Positions 57,248-64,000 of a stretch of DNA of 64,000 nt are shown here, one piece after another. The notes under the pieces were generated by a model. It was not told the origin of the DNA. It saw only the letters and a list, made by a program, of their open reading frames with translations, and made no database searches. Source of the stretch: Atopobium minutum (GTDB taxonomy: Bacteria; Actinomycetota; Coriobacteriia; Coriobacteriales; Atopobiaceae); NCBI GenBank assembly GCA_900105895.1, contig FNSH01000001.1, positions 744,001-808,000 of the forward strand, in the 5' to 3' direction. The translations under genes were made by a program, and so were the position numbers. Every line of letters begins with the position of its first letter. Position 1 is the stretch's first letter.

Positions 57248-58318
57248 TTAACCCCAGATACTGGGCCACAGACCAAAGGGTCCTGCACCCAAGATACCAA
57301 TTAGCAGGATAAGGCAAATAGCCTTGATAGGCGTGAAGTTTTTCTTAACAAAGAGGAAGTACAGAAGCATAACGATTGCCAAAGGCACCAGCTTGGGGCA
57401 GATGCTATCCAAGATGTTTGCAATGTCAATGTTTACCGGAGACTCAACCATCTCCATGTACGTGACCTCACTCATGCCGTTGCCCAGGTCCTTTGAACCA
57501 GCGGTAACTGCGTTGCCGTCAGCATCGGTACCAGCAAGAGGCTCGCCATTTGCATCCACCATACCGGAAAGCGTGACGTCCTTATCGCCCTTGGTAATGA
57601 CCTTAAAGCTGTCTACGTCCTTGGTGGGAACAGTGGCAACATGGGCAACATAGGCCTGCGTGGTACCGTTGGGAATCACTGCCTTAATTTGGGTGCCGCC
57701 CATGGTTACGGTCAAGCAGCCTACGATAAATACACCCAGGATGGAAGCAGCACGCGTAAAGGCTTGCATGTGCTCCATAAGGGAGTCCAAAGCGGTCATA
57801 CCAAACTTGTAGGACCAGTTCATCAGGCCAAAGCGTAGTGCAAATTGCACCGCATTAAAGATGATCAAGAACAGGATGGGGCCAAAGATATTGCCGCTAA
57901 TGGCCATGTTGGAACAAATGCCCGCGGTAATAGGCACGAGTGTCATCCAAAACAGGGCATCGCCAATACCACCAAGTGGACCCATCAAAGAGACGCGCAC
58001 GGCACGAATGGTAGGAATATCCACCTTTTTCTGCTCCATGGACAGGATAAGGCCCATGGCAAAGGTTACCAAGAAGGGGTGGATGTTAAAGAACTCCATG
58101 TTATGCGTCATGGATGTGGCGAGATCGTCCTTATCGGTATGGATCTTCTCAAGGCCAGGAAGAATAGAGTACAGCCAGCCAGAAGCCTGCATACGCTCGT
58201 AGTTAAACGATGCCTGCAAGAAGCAGGAACGCCATGCCATCTTGTTAAGAGTCTTTTGGTCAAGGTCGGCCGCAGGCTCTAGATTGTTGTAATGTGTGAG
58301 TTCCTCCTTAGATGCCAT
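57248..58318 (-). CDS. PTS mannose-family EIID component
   Basis: Membrane subunit of a mannose-type PTS. The ATG at 58318 (MASKEELTHYNNLEPAADLD) follows GGAGGTGAAGAGG and overlaps the EIIC end by 11 nt; it gives 356 residues. Family motifs WRSCFLQASFNYERMQASGW and SLMGPLGGIGDALFW are present. Between the helix pairs there is a hydrophilic insertion of about 90 residues (SFKVITKGDKDVTLSGM...DGNAVTAGSKD) that makes it longer than the usual 270-300. Confidence 0.93.
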   Translation of the reverse strand: MASKEELTHYNNLEPAADLDQKTLNKMAWRSCFLQASFNYERMQASGWLYSILPGLEKIHTDKDDLATSMTHNMEFFNIHPFLVTFAMGLILSMEQKKVDIPTIRAVRVSLMGPLGGIGDALFWMTLVPITAGICSNMAISGNIFGPILFLIIFNAVQFALRFGLMNWSYKFGMTALDSLMEHMQAFTRAASILGVFIVGCLTVTMGGTQIKAVIPNGTTQAYVAHVATVPTKDVDSFKVITKGDKDVTLSGMVDANGEPLAGTDADGNAVTAGSKDLGNGMSEVTYMEMVESPVNIDIANILDSICPKLVPLAIVMLLYFLFVKKNFTPIKAICLILLIGILGAGPFGLWPSIWG

Positions 58319-59114
58319 CCTCTTCACCTCCATCAAAATCAGAGCCAGCAACAGCACCCTTGAGCTGCGTATTTTGCTGGTAATCCCAGTAGGCAATGCC
58401 AAAGCCGATAAGCGCGAGGATGAGCAGAGCGGGGGTGGCTAAGCTTGCAATGCCGGAGACGACAAGGGCAAGACCGAAGCCCATAAAGTAGAAGCCCCAC
58501 ATATCTTTGTTCATCATGAACTTAAGAAGCACGGCAAAGCCAACGAAGCGCATCATGCCGCCAGCAGCGGAAAGACCGTCTGTGAGCCATTGGGGAAGCG
58601 AGTCCACAACGGCCTGACCCATGGTGGAACCACCAATAAAGAACAGGGTTACTACGATGCCAAAAATAGCACCAAGCAAGCACATGGACAGGTAGTTGAT
58701 GTGCTCAATGCCCTTGGAATTGGCATCGGCCGCGTACTGATCTGCCTTGCTCATAAGAGGAGACATAAGCGTAAAGATCAGTGTTACACCGTACTGACCG
58801 AGCAAAGAGAACGGAATAGCAAGAGCAACAGCAGCGTTAGGCTCAAGCTTGAGCGAAATTGCCAAAACGGTTGCCATAATGCCACCAACAACGGCATTAG
58901 GTGGCTGAGCTCCACCGATAGGCATGTTGCCAATCGTCATAAGCTGATACGTACCACCGACGATAAGGCCCGTGGGTAGGTCGCCAAGGATGAGGCCAAT
59001 CACCATACCAGTGACGAGTGGCTGATACAAGGACTCGAGGAAGCTAAACTGGTCGATTGCAGCAACAAATGTTACCAGGAACACCAGGATAACTTGGAGA
59101 GCTGAATAATCCAT
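58308..59114 (-). CDS. PTS mannose-family EIIC component
   Basis: Membrane substrate-binding subunit. The ATG at 59114 (MDYSALQVILVFLVTFVAAI) has AAAGGAGG 8 nt upstream, giving 268 residues, normal for EIIC-Man/Aga. Signature GLILGDLPTGLIVGGTYQLM and NMPIGGAQPPNAVVGGIMAT. The C-terminal tail DGGEEDGI overlaps the EIID start. Closest in organisation to Aga-type systems. Confidence 0.94.
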   Translation of the reverse strand: MDYSALQVILVFLVTFVAAIDQFSFLESLYQPLVTGMVIGLILGDLPTGLIVGGTYQLMTIGNMPIGGAQPPNAVVGGIMATVLAISLKLEPNAAVALAIPFSLLGQYGVTLIFTLMSPLMSKADQYAADANSKGIEHINYLSMCLLGAIFGIVVTLFFIGGSTMGQAVVDSLPQWLTDGLSAAGGMMRFVGFAVLLKFMMNKDMWGFYFMGFGLALVVSGIASLATPALLILALIGFGIAYWDYQQNTQLKGAVAGSDFDGGEEDGI

Positions 59115-59297
59115 CCTTGAACCTCCTTTCATATATACGTGCTTTTGACCATGTGAAGTACTTTGTCGTGCGTGCGTTGCCTTCACTACGACACACGCTC
59201 ACAACCCAGGGGGTGGGCGCCGGCATGCGACGCCCAAAAGAAAGGGAGTAGATACACCAATCAGAGGTGCATATACGTACCTACAGCTACATAACGC

Positions 59298-59780
59298 CTA
59301 CCTAAAGAGCTTCTCGGTAGACTCAACCGGCGTCGTGGGAACACGTTGGATAAAGAGCTCAACGCCCAGCTCTTGGAGCTTCTTGAAGGTGGCAACATCC
59401 TCATCATCAACGGCAACAGAGGTTGCTACCTGGCGTTTATCGCCAGACATGTGCATGTTGCCAATGTTGATCTTTTTGATGGGCACACCACCCTCAACGA
59501 GCTTGAGCGCATCTTGCGGGGTTTCAATAACGATAAAAATATGCTGACGAGGGGCGGCTTTGTGAATGACATCAATGGTCTTCTGAAGCGAGAAATACCT
59601 GGTAGCCATGCCCTGTGGGGCCGCCATGTTGCACAGGTTTTGGCGCATTTTGTTGCCCGCAATGTCATCATTAGCCACCAGAATAAGATTGCAGTCAATA
59701 CTTTTTGCCCACTGAGTAGCAACTTGACCATGCAGCAAACGGTTATCAATCCTCACAAGAACGATATTTGGCTCCGCCAT
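59298..59780 (-). CDS. PTS mannose-family EIIB component
   Basis: Cytoplasmic phosphotransfer subunit of 160 residues. The phosphorylated His lies in VRIDNRLLHGQVATQWAK (about residue 17), and the KINIGNMHMSGDKRQV segment is typical of the family. It is followed by a 183-nt gap with a GGGCG/CGCCC hairpin before EIIC, and preceded by 136 nt after the YajC-like gene. Confidence 0.94.
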   Translation of the reverse strand: MAEPNIVLVRIDNRLLHGQVATQWAKSIDCNLILVANDDIAGNKMRQNLCNMAAPQGMATRYFSLQKTIDVIHKAAPRQHIFIVIETPQDALKLVEGGVPIKKINIGNMHMSGDKRQVATSVAVDDEDVATFKKLQELGVELFIQRVPTTPVESTEKLFR

Positions 59781-59916
59781 AGGTTGCTCCTTTCCTCTTA
59801 TGACCAGCTCGTCGTGCGATTACGTAGGTATTTGCTTTGATCTACTTTGATGCTGTCCGGACACTACTTAAGTGCTGCTTAGGTGCTGCCTGGGCAGTGT
59901 CGACAGCTGTTATGCG

Positions 59917-60213
59917 TTATGCGTCCTCATCCAGCTCTTGAATGGCATAGCGAGACACTTCCATAACTTCGCCCGATTTAATCTTTACGTCACAGGTCTG
60001 CTTGCCCACGCGCACCAGCGTGCCGTAGATACCGCCAGCAAAAAGCACACGCTGGCCAACCGCCATGTTTTTATGCACGTGTGCGTAGGCATTCTTCTTT
60101 TTGCGGGTACGCATAAACGTAACGATAAACAGCACTATGCCGATAAGTGCAAACAGGATAAGCAGCGCCACTGAAGCACCTAAGATCGACTGTGTAAAGG
60201 ATTCTGTTGTCAT
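59917..60213 (-). CDS. YajC-like protein in the PTS operon
   Basis: 98 residues. One N-terminal membrane helix (VALLILFALIGIVLFIVTFM) is followed by a basic stretch and a small beta domain (MAVGQRVLFAGGIYGTLVRV), the YajC pattern. YajC is best known as a Sec accessory, but a copy also occurs inside mannose-type PTS operons for host glycans in streptococci. Its start overlaps the EIIA stop by one base, so it is an integral operon member. Confidence 0.85.
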   Translation of the reverse strand: MTTESFTQSILGASVALLILFALIGIVLFIVTFMRTRKKKNAYAHVHKNMAVGQRVLFAGGIYGTLVRVGKQTCDVKIKSGEVMEVSRYAIQELDEDA

Positions 60214-60677
60214 TAGATGCCTTCTTCTTCATCAAAATCGACATCATAACAAGCGGCATCCGAAGCTTCGTCCTGCGTAACGGCATCAATTGACATGTGA
60301 GCGATACCAAGCACATCAGATGACACGGCGTTGACGCATAACTCGCGCACTCCAATACCCATCTCGCGTCCCATGATGCACTCAAGCAGCATGGGCAGGT
60401 TGACGCCTGCCACTACCTCTACGCTGTCAAAGGCTTGAGCAGCCAACATGGCCTGGTTAAAGGGAGTGCCACCGATAAGGTCACACAATATGACAATGCC
60501 ATCGGTTGTGGCGCGCAGGTTTGTTATTGCATCCGTAAGCTTGTTGCCAAAGCTTGCTGCTTCATCCTCGTGGAAGGTAACTGCAACCACTCCGTCTTGC
60601 TCGCCAGCGATCATCGCAAGCGCACTGTATAGCCCCGTTGCAAAATCACCATGCCCGGTAATGATAAAGCCAACCAT
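60213..60677 (-). CDS. PTS mannose-family EIIA component
   Basis: Soluble PTS subunit phosphorylated by HPr. The ATG at 60677 (MVGFIITGHGDFATGLYSAL) has GGGGAGG 5 nt upstream; an ATG 13 codons earlier is not favoured. It has 154 residues. The active His is in ITGHGDFATG, and LCDLIGGTPFNQAML is diagnostic. A C-terminal acidic extension of about 25 residues (YDVDFDEEEGI) is unusual. First gene of the operon. Confidence 0.94.
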   Translation of the reverse strand: MVGFIITGHGDFATGLYSALAMIAGEQDGVVAVTFHEDEAASFGNKLTDAITNLRATTDGIVILCDLIGGTPFNQAMLAAQAFDSVEVVAGVNLPMLLECIMGREMGIGVRELCVNAVSSDVLGIAHMSIDAVTQDEASDAACYDVDFDEEEGI

Positions 60678-60828
60678 GCAAGCCTCCCCAGATAAGTGGT
60701 TACTACCACATACCATTTACACCATATCTTAGCGTTTCTGCTATCTGTGGATACCATTTTTGTGTTGGTTTTTATCAAGCTAACGCTTACCGAAGAAAAC
60801 ATGCCGTTCACTCAAATAACCTGCAGTT

Positions 60829-60854
60829 ACTGGTATTTTACAAGAAATACCAGT
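60829..60854. promoter_or_regulatory. Putative GntR operator upstream of the PTS operon
   Basis: Inverted repeat with perfect 10-bp arms (ACTGGTATTT / AAATACCAGT) and a 6-bp centre. A third half-site, ACTGGTATTA, lies at 60957-60966, and looser ATGGTAT copies lie nearer the gene (about 60706-60766). TGGTAT half-sites are typical of HutC-type GntR regulators. A TAAAAT -10-like box lies inside the palindrome on the minus strand. The 429-nt interval 60678-61106 holds no credible gene. Confidence 0.6.
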
Positions 60855-61106
60855 TTTAGATGTGGCGCTCTCTTGTGTGCTTTTTAAACCAAAGCGGGTG
60901 TTTTCTGTAGGGCGTTTGGTGGTCCATCTATCTTGTTTTTCAGTTTATTTATAGTTACTGGTATTAGATTTAAGAAAAAGGGAGCGAGAAACACTGTGCC
61001 GTAGCAACGTGACGTGATTGCTAAGAGGTCCTACGTCGTAGAGTAAGACAGTCACACAGAGAAACACTACGTACGCAGCCGCATGGCTACGCAGAGTATC
61101 TGTGCC

Positions 61107-62531
61107 CTACTCCCAAATCCACGCTTGAATTTCTCGGATGCTCTCTTCCACCTTGGCTGTGGTATTAAATTGTGAAAGGGTAATCTTGGCAAAGGGGATT
61201 GCCACAAAAAAGGTAATAAGGTCAGCAACGGGCTGCGCAAGCTGTACGCCCAACAGGCCAAAGAAGTATGCCATTACCACTATGACAGGACCCAATACCA
61301 AGCCCAAACGGCAGGCACCAAGGATGGACGCGCTCCACACATGGCCTGAAGTCTGCAGCATAAAGTTGGTCATCATGGCAACGCCGGTAAGCGCAGCAGA
61401 AAAGCTTGCCAGACGCAGCGTAAGGGTACCAATAGTCACCACCTGCGGATCTTGCCTAAAAATCCAAATGAGCTGGGGCGCAAATATACAGGTAAAAACA
61501 CCAATAGCGAGCACCGCAATGGTTGAAGCGCGCAAAGCAAAACTATAGCCTGCAAGTACGCGTTCATGATGCCGAGCCCCAATGTTGTATCCCAATACCG
61601 GCTGGTAGCCCTGACCAATACCAATCTGAATATAGTTGGCAAAACCAGTAATGCGCTGCACAATGGCCATAGCGGCAACAGCAGCGTCTCCAAACGGCGC
61701 TGCCGCATTATTAAGCAGGGTGGTTGCAATGCCAAGCATCAACTGACGTACAAACGAAGGCGTACCACCGTTATTTATTTCTCGGAAAAGCTCTTTGCTG
61801 GGGCGAACCCAGGTAAGAGACAGTGGCGCCAGTCCAATCTTTTGTGTTTCAATCAACAATAAAACAAAGCCGATAAACTCGCACACAATGGTAGAGATAG
61901 CACTTCCGGCAATGCCCAGATGGAAGCCATAAATCAGCAGAGGTGTAAGCAGGGCATTGAGAATAGCACCTGTCGTAATTGCCAGCATGGAAAAGAGCGA
62001 TTCGCCCTCAAAACGAAGCTGCATATTAAGCAAAATAGAACTTGCCATCCAGGGAGCCCCGCACAAGATAATGCCGATAAATGTTTTGGCATACGGCAAA
62101 ATGGTGGGCGTTGCACCAGCAAGGATGCACAGCGGCTCAATAAAGAGGTTGCCCAATATGGCAATGAGCAAGCCAACGGTCAGCGTGCATACTATGCCTG
62201 TGGATGCCATAATATTGGCTTTTTCCTGTTGCTTGGCCCCCAAATAACGCGAAATAGCGTTACCGGTGCCTTGCCCAAAGTAAAATCCTGTCGCCTGTAT
62301 GGCGGTCATAGCAACAAATGAGATGCCGATAGCACCAGAGGCAGCCGTACTGATATGTCCCACAAAATACATGTCCACCAAGTTGTATATGGCGGTAACC
62401 AGGTTGGCAAAAATGGACGGGATTGCCAAAGAGGTGATGAGAGGTCCAATGGGTCGCTCGATCATCTCATGAAACTTTTCTTCAGTTGTTTGATGTGCCT
62501 TTTTGGCAAACACTGCTTTAATTGATTTCAT
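61107..62531 (-). CDS. MATE family efflux transporter
   Basis: Inner-membrane exporter, 474 residues from the ATG at 62531 (MKSIKAVFAKKAHQTTEEKF), with about twelve helices in two related halves. Family features are PSIFANLVTAIYNLVDMYFV in helix 1-2 and GQGYQPVLGYNIGARHHERV in the second half. Substrate unknown: cationic drugs or metabolites are typical. An upstream ATG 15 codons earlier is possible; neither has a strong ribosome binding site. Confidence 0.9.
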   Translation of the reverse strand: MKSIKAVFAKKAHQTTEEKFHEMIERPIGPLITSLAIPSIFANLVTAIYNLVDMYFVGHISTAASGAIGISFVAMTAIQATGFYFGQGTGNAISRYLGAKQQEKANIMASTGIVCTLTVGLLIAILGNLFIEPLCILAGATPTILPYAKTFIGIILCGAPWMASSILLNMQLRFEGESLFSMLAITTGAILNALLTPLLIYGFHLGIAGSAISTIVCEFIGFVLLLIETQKIGLAPLSLTWVRPSKELFREINNGGTPSFVRQLMLGIATTLLNNAAAPFGDAAVAAMAIVQRITGFANYIQIGIGQGYQPVLGYNIGARHHERVLAGYSFALRASTIAVLAIGVFTCIFAPQLIWIFRQDPQVVTIGTLTLRLASFSAALTGVAMMTNFMLQTSGHVWSASILGACRLGLVLGPVIVVMAYFFGLLGVQLAQPVADLITFFVAIPFAKITLSQFNTTAKVEESIREIQAWIWE

Positions 62532-62617
62532 GTCTCTAACGATACAATCCTTATCCGAAAAACAGCCCCGAAGCACCTATATCGTCGCATAATCGTTACA
62601 TTTCCGGCTTCACTTTG

Positions 62618-63712
62618 CTAAGAGCCCATTTTGTTGCTCAGCTCGTCTGCGGGAAACACAATCCCAGCGCTGGTCCGTGCCTCTGTAAGCACCTGCGCTA
62701 TGGTTAAACTCTGCTCAAGGCGCTGCTCATAAGCGGCACGGTCATTCTGAGCTATGATCCGAGCAAACTCACAAAACTCCGCTTCCATGCGGTTTGGTAG
62801 CGCTGCATCATAGTGCTCTTGAGTGCCATCGTTCAAATGCAGGGTGACAGCGCCGCCCATGCTCGGAGCCAGCTCTTGCGTAAGATAGCCCTTGGTGCCT
62901 TGGATAACATTGGAGCTTGGCGCAGCGCAATCTTTAGCGGCAATAGCAACCGCCTTAAAATGACCGTAGTCCAGCGTAGTGATACCCGAGGTATCAATGG
63001 AGCGCTCAATGTTTGCCTGGTAGCGCACGGATACAGGCTTGCCAAACAGGCCTACCAGCCAAGAAATACAATACGTTCCCAAATCCATGAGCGCACCCCC
63101 GGACTTTAGCGGGTCAAACACGGGCAAAATACTGCCCGCACAAAACGCATCGTACCGGCTGCTGTACTGACTGTAGTTTACCGAGGCAATATGCACCTGG
63201 CCAATGCGCGGCAACCATTCCTGCAGCTTACGATAGTTAGGCTGATACAGCGTAGTAATGGCTTCCAACACAAACACACCGACGGCGCGCGATGCCTGAG
63301 CAAGTTTTTGCGCTTGGGCGGCATTGCTTGCAAAGGGCTTCTCGAGAATAACGTTAAGCCCTGCCTGTATAGCCTGCATAGCAAGCTGGTAGTGAAGGTG
63401 ATTAGGCACTGCAAGATACACGGTATCGCAGGTAAGGCTGGGGGCAGCTGAGGCGGTTGATTCCGCGGTGTTGGCAGTGGAGGTGGTGGTGGGGGCGGTT
63501 AGCTTCGCAGTGCTGGCGGTGGTGGGCTTCACAAGAGCGAGAAAATCGTCGTAGCTCTCAAACGCCTGTGCATAATAGGCCGCTGCTAACTCACGGGTTT
63601 TCTGTGCGGACCGAGCGGTACCCACAAGGGCGACCACATCCCAGCCCCAGCTTGCCAGATGCGGCAGCGCATAGCTGGCAATAAGTCCGGTCCCAACAAC
63701 AGCGATTTTCAT
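62618..63712 (-). CDS. Gfo/Idh/MocA family oxidoreductase
   Basis: NAD(P)-dependent dehydrogenase of 364 residues. The Rossmann motif is VVGTGLIASYALPHL, the catalytic-loop Lys lies in LEKPFASNAAQAQ, and the C-terminal domain has GSILPVFDPLKSGGALMDLG. Between residues about 63 and 92 there is a Thr/Ala/Ser-rich insertion (TTASTAKLTAPTTTSTANTA) just before CDTVYLAVPNHLHYQ, encoded by GC-rich repeat-like DNA. It is probably a surface loop. Substrate unknown; GGAGG precedes the ATG. Confidence 0.92.
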   Translation of the reverse strand: MKIAVVGTGLIASYALPHLASWGWDVVALVGTARSAQKTRELAAAYYAQAFESYDDFLALVKPTTASTAKLTAPTTTSTANTAESTASAAPSLTCDTVYLAVPNHLHYQLAMQAIQAGLNVILEKPFASNAAQAQKLAQASRAVGVFVLEAITTLYQPNYRKLQEWLPRIGQVHIASVNYSQYSSRYDAFCAGSILPVFDPLKSGGALMDLGTYCISWLVGLFGKPVSVRYQANIERSIDTSGITTLDYGHFKAVAIAAKDCAAPSSNVIQGTKGYLTQELAPSMGGAVTLHLNDGTQEHYDAALPNRMEAEFCEFARIIAQNDRAAYEQRLEQSLTIAQVLTEARTSAGIVFPADELSNKMGS

Positions 63713-63827
63713 ACTGCCTCCAGAGATATAGGGCGCTGAGCATGTGTATTTGGCTCTCTTCTATTGTGCCATTATGCAAGCGGCATTTCCTTTATTTCCA
63801 GAGGCATTTCTTTTAGTTTGTAAACCC

Positions 63828-63861
63828 GTTGGAGCGTTATTAATATTAATAACGCTCCGAC
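63828..63861. repeat. 34-bp palindrome, copy B
   Basis: The central 28 bp (63831-63858) are a perfect palindrome with core ATTAATATTAAT and flanking GGAGCGTT/AACGCTCC; adding GT(T)/GAC makes 34 bp with one mismatch. It lies between an upstream terminator (63969-63998) and the oxidoreductase gene, the same relative position as copy A at 17184. Confidence 0.8.
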
Positions 63862-63968
63862 ATCGTGCGACATATGCCACGACACGTTGCAGTGTGGCAC
63901 GGCACAGCGCACGCCCATTCAAGCCGTCTGCCCAGCGCCTGACCCTGCCAACCCTGCCAACCAGGCAA

Positions 63969-63998
63969 CAAAAAAAGCCACCGCAGACGCGATGGCTT
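63969..63998 (-). terminator. Terminator of a gene beyond the window
   Basis: Stem AAGCCATCGC / GCGGTGGCTT with a 4-nt loop, followed by a run of T on the minus strand. It must end a transcript coming from beyond base 64000. Confidence 0.85.
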
Positions 63999-64000
63999 GA

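Overview
The window looks like a chromosomal segment of a Coriobacteriia actinobacterium, most likely Atopobiaceae (Atopobium/Lancefieldella/Olsenella type). This rests on the general look of the ribosomal and RNA polymerase proteins, an actinobacterial-style coiled-coil insertion near the N-terminus of RpoC, roughly 50% GC, and the macro-order of the informational genes. The assignment is inference; no database was searched. All genes but two lie on the minus strand, so the window is best read from 64000 down to 1.

Read that way, it opens with a Gfo/Idh/MocA oxidoreductase and a MATE exporter. Next is a mannose-family PTS operon: EIIA, a YajC-like protein, EIIB, EIIC, EIID, a GntR/UTRA regulator, an AgaS-type SIS isomerase and a PfkB kinase. 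It looks built to import an amino sugar such as galactosamine or GalNAc and convert it towards tagatose 1,6-bisphosphate. A plus-strand spermidine-synthase-like gene follows, then tatA, greA, a LysRS-HD fusion, clpC, and the tight operon disA-ispD-ispF-cysS-rlmB-yacP.

The block lysS...clpC-disA-ispD-ispF-cysS-rlmB-yacP-[island]-tRNAs-tuf-rpmG-trnW-secE-nusG-rplK-rplA-rplJ-rplL-rpoB-rpoC-rpsL-rpsG-fusA-rpsJ-S10/spc genes-secY-adk-map-infA-rpmJ closely matches the ancestral order known from Bacillus. One accessory island interrupts it at 32740-41650. It holds a giant nine-CnaB-repeat, sortase-anchored surface protein and a DUF4143-type AAA ATPase on the opposite strand. The surface gene's signal peptide is separated from its body by a run of 8 G, a length that puts the gene out of frame; one G more, or two fewer, would restore a protein of about 2,330 residues. 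This is the hallmark of slipped-strand phase variation. The ATPase promoter is overlapped by three palindromic repeats spaced exactly 32 bp apart.

Other departures from the textbook: a zinc-ribbon membrane protein between rpsJ and rplC; a four-helix membrane protein between rplA and rplJ; a C-terminal extension of RpoC containing a helix-hairpin-helix segment resembling the alpha-subunit CTD; and an RpoB with Asn at the position of E. coli His526 plus a longer fork loop 2. The ribosomal superoperon is split by several internal promoters and hairpins (before rplC, rplB, rplE, rplJ, rpoB and rpsL). A 34-bp palindrome occurs in related form at 17184 and 63828.
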